Positions 25,234 through 33,706 of a stretch of 64,000 nucleotides of DNA are shown here, one piece after another. Position 1 is the first letter of the stretch. The number at the start of each line of letters is the position of its first letter. Location: assembly GCF_013205025.1 (NCBI RefSeq), contig NZ_JABMLE010000003.1, positions 434,001 to 498,000 of the forward strand, written 5' to 3'. The notes under the pieces are model-generated. The model ran no database searches. It was not told where the DNA came from and saw only the letters and a list, made by a program, of their open reading frames with translations. Both the position numbers and the translations under genes were made by a program. Origin of the DNA: Rathayibacter sp. VKM Ac-2857 (lineage in GTDB: Bacteria; Actinomycetota; Actinomycetes; Actinomycetales; Microbacteriaceae).

Positions 25234-25268
25234 GGGGTGTTCCTTCCGCTCGTCGTTGAGGGATGCGA

Positions 25269-25285
25269 AGTTCACTAGGTGAACT
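25269..25285. promoter_or_regulatory. Palindromic operator candidate upstream of the TRAP operon
   Basis: AGTTCAC-TAG-GTGAACT is a perfect 17-bp palindrome with 7-bp arms, 36 bp before the permease start. It lies in a locally AT-richer stretch and is the likely site of the operon's IclR protein (inference). Confidence 0.55.
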
Positions 25286-25412
25286 CAAAGTTCGTTTTGA
25301 CGAGTATGGAGGGCGGGAGCGGGAGGGGTCAAGTCGGAGGGATGGCGCACTTCGCCTCCGGCACCCGGGCGATGAACGCGAAGACCGACGCCTCCTTCGA
25401 CGGGAAGAGCCG

Positions 25413-25772
25413 GGCTCCTGGAACAAGAAGACGACCTCCGCCAGCTACAACAAGGGCGTCCGGTGGACCACCTCGGCGCTGCGCCGAGAGAAGATCCTCG
25501 AAGTCGCGGACCTCACCAGCATGGGCCGCGGACCGGCGATCATGCTCTCCTCCGGCGCCCGCGCCGCCCTGGTCGACACGGTTCCCTGGTACAACGGGCC
25601 GAAGGAGCAGGTCGCCGCGATCAACGCCTCCATCGCCGCCCACGACGCCAGCAGCGGACCAGCGAACACCGCAAACGTCTCACCCGTCGTGACGGTCATG
25701 CCTCCGCTCGAGGCTCAGCCTGCGGCGGACGTCGACGCGGACCAGAACGCGACTCTCTGGGGTGAGCGATGA
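25413..25772 (+). pseudogene. 5'-truncated conjugative coupling protein (TraG/TraD, TraM-recognition end)
   Basis: About 119 C-terminal residues. WNKKTTSASYNKGVRWTT, TSALRREKILEVADLTSMGRG-AIMLSSGARAALVDTVPWYNGP is the C-terminal part of actinobacterial VirD4/TraG-type coupling ATPases, which take plasmid or ICE DNA to the secretion channel. The ATPase motifs are missing and no start lies upstream in a recognisable context. The stop overlaps the DUF4913 start (ATGA), the usual neighbour in actinobacterial conjugative elements. Confidence 0.68.
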
Positions 25773-26230
25773 GCGACGAGGACCTGTTCGACGTCGACAC
25801 TGATGCGTTCTCGGCTCCGGTTCGACCCGTCAGCCTGCACCCCGTCGAGGTGGATGACGTGGATGAGGAGGAGGTTCCGGCGACGTACTTCGGGTCCGCC
25901 GACGAGTGGGTGCGCAAGTTCCTCCGGCCCTCCTATCGGCGCCGGGTGACGGCGAAGGGCCAGGCGGCGGGCGATCGGTGGGCGGCTGAGTGGTGGAGCA
26001 GCGTCGAGGCGCTGACCCGCATCGAAGCCCTCTGGCGGATGTGGGAAGAGATCCGTACCAGCGCCGGGTCACTCAGCGCGTACTGGATCAACCACCTCGA
26101 CCCCCACATGCGAGTCCTGCTCTCACCCAGCGGCCCGTTCGCGACATCGACTGACGAGAACCGGCCAGGCGACCTGCTGCCCTACACCGCACCGCCCAAC
26201 GGGATGTTTCCGCCCGACAAGCAGGCATGA
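25769..26230 (+). CDS. DUF4913 family protein of a conjugative element
   Basis: 153 aa, acidic N-terminus. YFGSADEWVRKFLRPSYRRRV, GDRWAAEWWSSVEALTRIEALWRMWE and the tail GDLLPYTAPPNGMFPPDKQA are characteristic of DUF4913, found in actinobacterial ICEs and plasmids next to coupling-protein genes. Function unknown. The frame is intact although its upstream partner is truncated, so it is probably a remnant. Confidence 0.85.
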   Translation: MSDEDLFDVDTDAFSAPVRPVSLHPVEVDDVDEEEVPATYFGSADEWVRKFLRPSYRRRVTAKGQAAGDRWAAEWWSSVEALTRIEALWRMWEEIRTSAGSLSAYWINHLDPHMRVLLSPSGPFATSTDENRPGDLLPYTAPPNGMFPPDKQA

Positions 26231-26281
26231 AACGTCGCCAACGCGCACGTGGCGTCGCTGCGCACCGGCCTGCCCTCCGGC

Positions 26282-26872
26282 TCAGTCGGGTTCTCGGGAC
26301 GGCGCAAGCGCACTGAAGGACGCGCTGGCGATGCGTGCGATCCGGGTACGAGCTGTTGATTCATCAGTGAAGGCTCGAAAGTTGAGCACGAGCACTGAGA
26401 GGGCGCCGAGGGCGGCAGTGACCGTGAGTCCTCGATCGACGTCCATCGGCGCCGGTGGAGTCGGGAGTCCGAACATCCGGAACAGAGAGTCGCCGATCGG
26501 AAGCAGCATCGTGTTGAGGGTGTCGTCATTGATAGTGGTGACGGAAGCGATCACAAGCGCTATGAATCCGGGACGCTCGAGTCCAACGCGAGTGAGCTCC
26601 TCGATCGCGCGATGATCGCGCGCAGGCCCCTCAGCGATCCCTTCAACGTCTGCCAGGGCCTGCCGCCCGAGGTCGATGCACTGGTCAATGACGCGAGTGA
26701 CGAGGAGTTCCTTCGTCTCGAAGCGCGCGAACATCGCAGCTTTGGAGTAGCCGGTCGTGGCCGCGAGGGTCTGCATCGACGTGCCCTTGATTCCATGGCT
26801 GGCGAGGAGCCCGGCCGCGACGTCGAGGATCTCGCGATCGATCTCTTCCTTCGACATTCGGATGCGGGCCAT
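26282..26872 (-). CDS. TetR-family regulator
   Basis: 196 aa. The N-terminal HTH includes SMQTLAATTGYSKAAMFARFETKELLV, followed by a helical effector domain. Divergent from the membrane-anchored hydrolase at 26978. ATG 26872 is preceded by TAAACT six nt upstream and no Shine-Dalgarno, indicating a leaderless mRNA. Two TGACCG-based operator candidates lie in the shared gap, so it probably represses both itself and the hydrolase. Confidence 0.9.
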   Translation of the reverse strand: MARIRMSKEEIDREILDVAAGLLASHGIKGTSMQTLAATTGYSKAAMFARFETKELLVTRVIDQCIDLGRQALADVEGIAEGPARDHRAIEELTRVGLERPGFIALVIASVTTINDDTLNTMLLPIGDSLFRMFGLPTPPAPMDVDRGLTVTAALGALSVLVLNFRAFTDESTARTRIARIASASFSALAPSREPD

Positions 26873-26880
26873 GGCAGCAG

Positions 26881-26925
26881 TTTACAGAAATGACCGCTCT
26901 GGTCTAGCATTGACCGAAACGGTCA
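26881..26925. promoter_or_regulatory. Divergent promoter with two TGACCG operators
   Basis: TGACCG-AAA-CGGTCA (26911-26925) is a perfect palindrome; TGACCGCTCTGGTCT (26891-26905) is a degenerate copy 20 bp away, placing both on the same helix face. A plus-strand promoter TTTACA (26881) and TAGCAT (26905-26910) lies between them. The minus-strand -10 TAAACT overlaps 26879-26884. Confidence 0.62.
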
Positions 26926-26977
26926 GCTCTCGACTCGAGAGGTTGGCGTGCGGCTGGCATGGAGAGGGCGACAGCGA

Positions 26978-28210
26978 ATGGTCGAGGCGACCGAGAAGAC
27001 GACAGCGGGGGATGACTCCGCCCGCAGTACCGCTGCAAAGGTTCTCTGGCTGATCGGGCTCACTGTCGCGCTGGCGCTCGGTGCTGTCGCCACGCTGATC
27101 GGAATCGTGTCGCTGATTCCGGGGCTGGGTCTTCTGAGCATGGCGGGGGCACTGCTAGCTCCGACCGTCGCGCCGCTGGTCGCAGTGCTGGGGCTGGTCA
27201 CTCTCGCTATCGGCCTCATCGCTGTCCGCCGAGGTCTTCGGCGCAGCGGCGGTGTCACGTCGATTCTCGGCGGGATCGCTGCTGTCACGAACATCTTCGT
27301 CGTCGCGGTCATCGTCGGCGCGGTGGTCTCGGCCGGCGGTTCAGTGAACCTCTTCACCGCCACCTTCGGCCTCTCAGCGATGGGATCCTCTGCTCCCGAT
27401 CGGGAAGAGGTGTACGGCGCCTCGAGCACAGGGGAAGACCTGTCCGTGTCCATCTACGAACCGGCGGCGTCAACGGGTACGGCGGCGACGATCATGTTCG
27501 TCCACGGCGGCGGCTGGATTTCGGGAGAGCCGGACACCCTCAGCTCCGAGCTGCGTACTCTCGCCGACAACGGCTATCTCGTGGTCTCGGTCGAGTACGA
27601 GCTCGCCACTGCGGAGATCGCGACATGGCAGAGCGCCCCCGCTCAGGTCGCCTGTGCCGCCACCTGGATCCAGGCGAACGCCGCTGACCTCGGGGCGGAT
27701 CTCAATCGTCTCGCGTTCTGGGGTGAGAGCGCCGGCGGAAATCTCGTCATCAACACCGCTAGCGCTGCCGCCGAGGGCACGGCCGTGTCGTCCTGTGGAG
27801 GCACGGTTCCCATCCCGACGGCAGTCGTCGCCGACTTCCCAGCCGTCGACGTGACGAGCGTCTACGAGAACACCTTCGATACCGCCGGCATCAGCACCCG
27901 GAACTTCGCGACCAGCTACACCGGCGGATCGCCGGAGGAGTTCCCCGAACGCTACGCGGCAGTGAACGCTGCCACCTACCTCAACGCTGCGATTCCGCAG
28001 ACGCTCGTGATGACTCCGATGCGTGATGACCTGATCGCTCCGGCCGACCAGTTCGCGTGGGCCGACGCCGCGCGTGATCTTGGAGTCGAGGTCGAGACCG
28101 TCCCGATCCCACTGGCGAATCATGCTTACCCGCAGTTCGCGAAGAACTCCCTCGGTAGCCAGGGGCACCTCAGCATCGCCGAGTCCTACCTCGCCGAACG
28201 ACTCGCCTAG
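26978..28210 (+). CDS. Membrane-anchored alpha/beta hydrolase (esterase/lipase)
   Basis: 410 aa. Three hydrophobic helices (about 22-45, 50-83, 96-120) precede a hydrolase domain with the oxyanion HGGGW (176-180), nucleophile S251 in GESAGG, an acid in TPMRDDLIAP and H in LANHAYPQF, the hormone-sensitive-lipase/carboxylesterase pattern. The catalytic domain probably faces outward. ATG 26978 with GGAGAGGG upstream is preferred to GTG 26948. Divergent from its putative TetR repressor. The small polar or acyl ester substrate is unknown. Confidence 0.85.
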   Translation: MVEATEKTTAGDDSARSTAAKVLWLIGLTVALALGAVATLIGIVSLIPGLGLLSMAGALLAPTVAPLVAVLGLVTLAIGLIAVRRGLRRSGGVTSILGGIAAVTNIFVVAVIVGAVVSAGGSVNLFTATFGLSAMGSSAPDREEVYGASSTGEDLSVSIYEPAASTGTAATIMFVHGGGWISGEPDTLSSELRTLADNGYLVVSVEYELATAEIATWQSAPAQVACAATWIQANAADLGADLNRLAFWGESAGGNLVINTASAAAEGTAVSSCGGTVPIPTAVVADFPAVDVTSVYENTFDTAGISTRNFATSYTGGSPEEFPERYAAVNAATYLNAAIPQTLVMTPMRDDLIAPADQFAWADAARDLGVEVETVPIPLANHAYPQFAKNSLGSQGHLSIAESYLAERLA

Positions 28211-28237
28211 ACCCACCCGCACATCGTCGCCACTCCA

Positions 28238-28279
28238 CGGTGAGCGCCTCGTCACACTGGCGTGAGGAGGCGCTCACCG
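28238..28279. terminator. Bidirectional terminator
   Basis: CGGTGAGCGCCTC (28238-28250) and GAGGCGCTCACCG (28267-28279) form a perfect 13-bp stem with a 16-nt loop between two convergent genes. Confidence 0.75.
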
Positions 28280-28302
28280 ACTTCCGGCGATCAGCAGTTG
28301 TT

Positions 28303-29349
28303 TCAGCGTGCCGCGCTGGTGACCCGGGATGCTTCGCGCTCAGCGCGGGTGTTCTTCTTGCCAGCGCGAGAGCCGTTGAGCTTCGCCTTGATGTGCTCTT
28401 CGACGGTGACCGGCTCGTAGAGAGGCGTGCGTCCGTTCGCGAGGAACGAAGGAAGAGTCGGGATCACGGAATCTGCGTTGCCATCGTGGAAGAACGCGGC
28501 AGAACGGCGGCGTTCGATCGTGCCGTTCACGATCGGCGGCTTCACACGGTGGAGCGTCGACATCCACTCGTCGTTGGTCAGCCGGGCGGCGATGTCACCG
28601 AGGTTGATCAGTAAGGCTCCGTCGGCGGGCTGAACGTCGTGCCAGCCCCCGTCAGTCCCGAGCACTTGAAGGCCGGCGACTTGATCGGCCCAGAGGACGG
28701 TCACGAGCCCGAAGTCGGTGTGCTCACCCATTCCAGTCAGCTCGGCACCGAGCTCGATGTCGCCAGGCGGCAGCGCGTAGTTGTTCATTCGAAGCACGTC
28801 GATCGAGTGGTCGGTGAACGCGTCGAAGAAGGCGCGGTCGATCCCGAGCGCGTCGGCGAACACCGCGGTCAAGGCATGCGCCACGCGTCGGGACTCCGAG
28901 AAGTACGCGTCGATCCTGGCGCGGAATCCGGCCGGCACCTCCGGCCAGACCGACGCCGCATAGAGCCTTTCGTCGACTGCGGCGTGCGGGTACTCGGCGG
29001 CGGAGGTGCCGACGTTGAACGCTTCGAAGAAGTCGTTCATGCGCGTCACTGGATCGATGCCGAGGCTGTAGCTCAGGGACTCGCTCTTGGGTGGGCTGTA
29101 GCCGCGGTTCTCGTGCGAGGGGCGGACGTACTGCTTCTTCTCCGCCAGAGACAGAGCGAAAAAGCCGTCCATCGCCTGCGTCAGTCCGGTGAGCACGTCG
29201 TCGGGAACTCCGTGCCCGACGATCTGAATGAAGCCGACGGTTCTGCAAGCGTGGTCGAGAGCGGCCGCGACGGACGCCCTGTCGGCAGGAGTCCCGCCGG
29301 AAACGTACGACGAGATATCGACGGTGGGCACGGTGAAAGGCTCGGTCAT
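28303..29349 (-). CDS. 2-oxoglutarate/Fe(II)-dependent oxygenase, isopenicillin-N-synthase-like
   Basis: 348 aa. The iron triad H210-x-D212 (GEHTDFG) and H267 (STLHRV), and the R281-x-S283 co-substrate motif, are present; the N-terminal DIOX_N region includes GFIQIVGHGVPDD. It uses O2 and 2-oxoglutarate to hydroxylate or cyclise a small molecule. ATG 29349 with CAGGAGC upstream. It is downstream of a cupin-type XRE regulator on the same strand, which likely controls it. Substrate not predictable. Confidence 0.88.
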   Translation of the reverse strand: MTEPFTVPTVDISSYVSGGTPADRASVAAALDHACRTVGFIQIVGHGVPDDVLTGLTQAMDGFFALSLAEKKQYVRPSHENRGYSPPKSESLSYSLGIDPVTRMNDFFEAFNVGTSAAEYPHAAVDERLYAASVWPEVPAGFRARIDAYFSESRRVAHALTAVFADALGIDRAFFDAFTDHSIDVLRMNNYALPPGDIELGAELTGMGEHTDFGLVTVLWADQVAGLQVLGTDGGWHDVQPADGALLINLGDIAARLTNDEWMSTLHRVKPPIVNGTIERRRSAAFFHDGNADSVIPTLPSFLANGRTPLYEPVTVEEHIKAKLNGSRAGKKNTRAEREASRVTSAAR

Positions 29350-29403
29350 GGCTGCTCCTGGGTCGGGGACGGGGGCCACGACGATAATAAGCAGCAATAA
29401 AAG

Positions 29404-30039
29404 TTAATCTGTGTCTATCGGATGACGATCGTGTTTCGCGGGCGTCTCGCTGCTGTGCACCAGCAGGATCGTGGCGTTCTCGTCAACGACTCGCCAGCTG
29501 TTCAGTAGCCCGCCGGGGTAGCTGATCGATTCGCCGGCGCCGACGGTCCACTCACCGTGGTCCTCGATGACGACCTGGATCGAGCCCTCGGCGACGTAGA
29601 CGAGGAGTTCGCCGTCCGACTGGAAGTGCTCACCGAGATCCTCGTGGGAATGCACGCGGTACTCCGTGACCGTCGTCGATCTGCCATCACCCGAGGACAG
29701 CATGCGGCCGACCGCTGCGTTCGCCGCCTCGGAGACCGGCACCTGCGGACCCTCGTCTCTCCGCACGACATGGATGCGCGGTTGGGCGACAGCGCTCGGC
29801 ACCAGCTCGGAGACCGGCACATCGAGCGCTCGAGCAAGCCGATAGAGGGTCAGGAGCGAGGGAAGGGTGCGGCCGTTCTCGATCTGGCTGAGGAACGGCT
29901 GGCTTATTCCAGCTTCCAGGGCGACCGTTCGCATGGGCAATTGACGAGCCACGCGAGCGGCGCGCACCGAGTTGCCGAGCGCCATCAGCACTGCGGCTTC
30001 GTCTACGGCCGCAGGAGTATCGGACACGTTCGACGGCAT
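29404..30039 (-). CDS. XRE-family regulator with C-terminal cupin domain
   Basis: 211 aa. HTH_3 domain at about 25-80 (PMRTVALEAGISQPFLSQIENGRTLPSLLTLYRLARALDV), then a double-stranded beta-helix with the H-x-H-like HSHEDLGEHF and YPGGLLNSWRV. Such HTH-cupin proteins sense small molecules of the pathway they control. ATG 30039 chosen because a TTGGCG-17-TACTCT promoter ends 6 nt upstream; longer frames cross it. Followed after 54 bp by the 2OG oxygenase gene. Confidence 0.87.
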   Translation of the reverse strand: MPSNVSDTPAAVDEAAVLMALGNSVRAARVARQLPMRTVALEAGISQPFLSQIENGRTLPSLLTLYRLARALDVPVSELVPSAVAQPRIHVVRRDEGPQVPVSEAANAAVGRMLSSGDGRSTTVTEYRVHSHEDLGEHFQSDGELLVYVAEGSIQVVIEDHGEWTVGAGESISYPGGLLNSWRVVDENATILLVHSSETPAKHDRHPIDTD

Positions 30040-30045
30040 CCGCCC

Positions 30046-30074
30046 AGAGTAGGCCCGCACCCCTCGGTCGCCAA
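30046..30074 (-). promoter_or_regulatory. Leaderless promoter of the HTH-cupin gene
   Basis: On the minus strand, -35 TTGGCG (30069-30074), a 17-nt spacer and -10 TACTCT (30046-30051) end six nt before the ATG, so transcription should begin at or next to the start codon. Confidence 0.6.
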
Positions 30075-30196
30075 TCAGGCCGGCGTACTCCACCCACTCC
30101 CGCACTGCACGGAGCCCGGAAGCAGCGCCTGATCGCGCCATGCGCAGAAGGGGCTCGGCGCGCTGATCGGGCAGACCCCTCACTCGAAGCGACTCG

Positions 30197-30212
30197 ACTG
30201 ATACGATTCAGT
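30197..30212. promoter_or_regulatory. LacI-type operator, site 1
   Basis: ACTGATACGATTCAGT, a near-palindrome (14 of 16 positions match the perfect site at 40943), lies 41 bp before the TTG start of the first LacI gene, so autoregulation is expected. Confidence 0.72.
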
Positions 30213-30252
30213 GATCCGATCCACTAGTCGACTCGAGTGCGGAGGACACGCG

Positions 30253-31254
30253 TTGGTAACAAGGTCACGGCGAGTGACGGCTTACGACGTCGCGGTCGCG
30301 GCGGGTGTGTCGAAGACCACGGTCAGTTATGTCCTCAACGATTCCCCGGGGCAGACCATCCCGATGACCACTCGCTCGAGGGTCCTCCAAGCCGTTCGTG
30401 ACCTGGGGTATGTGCCGTCATCCACCGCGCGGGCACTGCGGACCGGGCGAGACAACAGCGTGCTGCTGGTGTTGCCGGACTGGCCGCTCTCCGGAGCGGT
30501 GTCCGCCGTGATCGAAGGGCTCCTGGATGAACTCGAAAAGCATGGTCTTGCACTGAAGACCCGCCGGGAGACCTCGTCCTCGCCGTTCCGGAACGACTGG
30601 GTGCACATCGCTCCGCAAGCTGTTGTCGCCCTGCACGAGCTCGATCCGGATCAGGAGCGGCGTCTGCGCGGGGACGGCATCCTCGTCGCTCACGCCCTTC
30701 TCGCCGCCCCGCAAGGCTCGGGGCAGTCGGCTACGTTCCCGCAGGAACGAATCGGCGGTCTCCAGGTGCAGCACCTGGTTTCCCGGGGGCGCCGGCGACT
30801 CGGCTATGTCGCTCCACGGGACGCACGGGTTGCGACCTTCTCGGGTCTTCGAGTGGACGGCGCACGAGAGACGGCGGCGGAGCTCGGCGTTGAGGATCTG
30901 CTCGTGGAGCACATCGATCCGAGCCGCGATGAGGCCACTGCGCTCCTGCGCAGGTGGACCGCTTCTGCGACGAAGGTGACAGGGATTGCTGCGTACAACG
31001 ATCACTTCGCAGCTGCGCTGCTCGCCGCCGCTCGTGATCTCCGGATCGACGTGCCGGGCGACCTCTCGGTGATCGGGGTCGACAACGACCACCTCTCGGA
31101 ATTCACTTCTCCGCCGTTGACCACCATCGACCAGCACTCAAATGTCGTCGCTCGTCACCTGTCCGCTCTGATCCTGGCCGGGATCGCTGGCCGACAGGGA
31201 GATGCGGGACCCAGCCAGGATCTCCTCTCCCTCGTCGTCCGCAGCTCCTCCTGA
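30253..31254 (+). CDS. LacI-family regulator 1 (rhamnoside module A)
   Basis: 333 aa. N-terminal LacI HTH with recognition segment SKTTVSYVLN and hinge region SSTARALRTG, then a periplasmic-binding-like effector domain that opens with LLVLPDWPL. TTG 30253 with GGAGGA upstream is preferred over GTG 30211, which lies inside the operator. Close paralogue of the protein at 37419 (identical recognition segment) and more distant from that at 56032. The operator it sits behind also occurs at three other promoters of this module, so it probably acts there too, perhaps with its paralogue. Confidence 0.88.
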   Translation: MVTRSRRVTAYDVAVAAGVSKTTVSYVLNDSPGQTIPMTTRSRVLQAVRDLGYVPSSTARALRTGRDNSVLLVLPDWPLSGAVSAVIEGLLDELEKHGLALKTRRETSSSPFRNDWVHIAPQAVVALHELDPDQERRLRGDGILVAHALLAAPQGSGQSATFPQERIGGLQVQHLVSRGRRRLGYVAPRDARVATFSGLRVDGARETAAELGVEDLLVEHIDPSRDEATALLRRWTASATKVTGIAAYNDHFAAALLAAARDLRIDVPGDLSVIGVDNDHLSEFTSPPLTTIDQHSNVVARHLSALILAGIAGRQGDAGPSQDLLSLVVRSSS

Positions 31255-31323
31255 GCAGGCGCCTCTCCTCTACGAACGGACTTTCATGCCGATGCCACCC
31301 CACCGTTTCAGCGGGCTGTTCCG

Positions 31324-32303
31324 GTGACCTCGCTCGACAGCCGGACTCGCATCCCGTTCGGACGCTGGCTGCTCACGTACACGGCGAAAGTCGTTCTGTC
31401 GCCGACGCTCAAACCCCTGAAGCACCGCTTCAGCCCGCGAAGTATCGCGGAACCCGTCGAAGTGATGGTGCCGACCCGTCATGGAGAGGTGCGTTGCTTC
31501 ATCTACTCTCCGCACCCGGATGCGCCGCTCGCGACGATCAAGCTCACCCCGCCGGTCCACATCAATATTCACGGCGGAGGGTTCATCTTCACCAACGCCC
31601 TCCAGGACGACCACATCGCCCGGTATATCGCCGCTGAGGTCGGGGCGTTCGTGGTGAGCATCGACTACAGCACCGCCCCCAACGTGCTGTTCCCCGTCGC
31701 CGAGGAGCAGTGCTTCGACGTCCTTAGTGGGCTGCCGACCGCGGAGCCGCCGATCACGGGTGGGACAGCCGCCGCATCAGCGTCGGTGGAGGAAGCGCCG
31801 GCGCCAAACTCACGCTCAACACTCTCCAGCTCGTGCGCCGCAACGGCGGCCCGACGATCAAGGCCGCGGCTCTGATCGTCCCCTTCGTCGACGCGACGCT
31901 GCCGCCGGAGAGCTATACGTCTCCCCTCGAGAAGCCCGTCATCTCACCCTTCGCGATGAGGCTGATTCTCGGCGCGTACTTCGCTGACGTCGCACGACGC
32001 CCCGACCCGCTCTGCTCGCCAGGACTTGACCCTGACCTCGCGGCCGCGATGCCTCCCACGGTCATTCTCACGGGACAGTACGACACCGTCGGCGTGCAGG
32101 GACGGGCCCTCGTCACGAAACTCCTGGACGGCGGCGCCCCCATTCTTCACCAGGACTTCGCGAAGTGCGATCATGACTGGATCGCCAACACGAAGACGCC
32201 GATCGGGGTCGTCCAGGCCAGCCTCGATCTCATCGGTCAGCACCTGCTGCGTCACCTGCGCAGCGCCGGGCCCTCAATGTCGTCCAGCTCGCAGCAGAAG
32301 TGA
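31324..32303 (+). pseudogene. Frameshifted alpha/beta hydrolase (acetyl-esterase type)
   Basis: The frame from GTG 31324 carries the oxyanion HGGGF (83-87) and continues to FDVLS at about 31726. One base is then missing, and the family sequence resumes in another frame as WAADRGAADHGWDSRR, then VGGGSAGAKLTLNTL with the nucleophile Ser, and ends with D and H regions (TGQYDTVGVQ, CDHDW) at 32303. Both halves are otherwise well conserved, so the lesion is young or a sequencing error. It follows LacI regulator 1 on the same strand. If intact it would be a ~325-aa esterase removing acyl groups. Confidence 0.82.
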
Positions 32304-32443
32304 CGAGGAGCCCCACCCTCGTTCGTGACCGGGCATGACTTCGTGGGTGACGAGGTGACAGTCGCACCACCCCCCCCCCTCGTGACCTATAGCGGAAACG
32401 TCGTTGGGTCTTTGGCGACGGAGATCTGGCAATCCGAGCGGCT

Positions 32444-33706
32444 CTACTTGTCTCGGCGGGGGATGATGGCGATCGATCCCGTCACGACGGAGACACGGTA
32501 GGCGCGATCGTCGGCTCGGATGGGCTGAGCGATGAGGATGACGACGAGCGCGGAGGCAGCGAAGCCGGCGCCGAGCCAGGCATTCAGCGTGTACGGAGGA
32601 CCGGAGCTCAGAAGCACGCCTCCGATGCTGGACCCGAGAAGGTTCGCGAGTCCGATCGCGCTCTGAGTGAGGGCGGCCGCGAAGGCCGGCGCGAAGGGAG
32701 CTGCGTCCATGAGCCGGATCTGCAACGGCAAGATGATCAGCTGCGCTGAGACGCCGATGCCGAACGCTGCGATGAAGACGGAAGCGGGGCTGCTCATGGT
32801 CAGCGCGAAGAGGACCATCACGACGCCGGTCACCGAGAAAGCGATGACGAGCGCGCCCTTCACGGAGCGGTCCGCGATACGACCGCCGGCGACCGCTCCG
32901 ATCGTCATCCCGATTCCGAAGAGCATGAGAATCCACGGAGTGGCACTCGAGGCGAGCCTTGCGTCCGACGCGATGACGGAGATGTAACCGTAGACCGAGT
33001 TGATGGACGCGAATCCGATCGCACCGATCATGATCCCGAGCTAGATCTGGGGCAGCCTGAGCGCGCGCAGGTCCTCCGACACGGGCCCGACGACACGCGA
33101 GGACGTTCGCGGGATCAGAACGACGATGGCAAGGGCGGCGGCGGTGAAGACGACGGTGATGGCGAGGAACACCGCACTCCAGCCCGCGGTTTCGCCGATG
33201 GCAGTCGCGAGCGGGACGCCGGCAATGTTCGCGATCGTCTGCCCGAGCACGACGGCGGAGGCGGCGCGTCCTCTGTGCTCCGGAGCCAGCAGCGTCATCG
33301 CGGTCGCTGCAGCGGCGCCGAAGAACGCGCCGTGGGGGAGTCCGGAGAGGAATCGGGCGAGGACGAACACCTCGAGGGTCGGGCTGGACGCGGTGAGCAG
33401 CGTCGCCACGGCGAGTAGCGCGGCCTCCACGATCAGTACGCGCTTGAGGGAGAGCCGACGCAGGAACAGGGTGAGGAGCGGTGCTCCGAGCAGCGCGCCG
33501 AAGGCGTACCCGCCGATGGCTACGCCGACTGCCTGGTCGGAGGATCCGAACGCCTCTGCAATGTTCGGCAGCAGGCCGACGACGGCGAATTCGGTGGTCC
33601 CGAGTCCGAAGGTGCCGAGCGCCAGCGCCGTCAGCGCCAGGCCGGCGGCCCCTCGGTGCGGGCTGTTGCGCTGAGAGCGGCCGGCCGCGACGTGGGGGCC
33701 GCTCAT
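32444..33706 (-). pseudogene. MFS transporter with in-frame amber codon
   Basis: A 420-codon MFS drug/sugar-efflux type porter (AraJ/CmlA-like) with 12 predicted helices, read in a single frame from ATG 33706 to 32444, but codon 222 (33041-33043) is TAG. The N-half ends RALRLPQI and the C-half continues LGIMIGAIGFASINSVYG with no frame change, so one base change explains it. The break falls between helices 6 and 7. ATG 33706 overlaps the upstream esterase stop (ATGA). It is probably non-functional, unless the TAG is read through or the two halves assemble. Confidence 0.82.

Noticed and set aside
25279-25412. Frame MAHFASGTRAMNAKTDASFDGK upstream of the coupling-protein relic as part of it
   Set aside because: It is in a different frame and shows no match to coupling proteins that I recognise; the junction could lie anywhere in this stretch.
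29380-29403. AT-rich CGATAATAAGCAGCAATAAAAGTT as a dif-like or attachment site
   Set aside because: Only the first arm agrees with the two dif-like sites; probably just the leader of the 2OG oxygenase gene.
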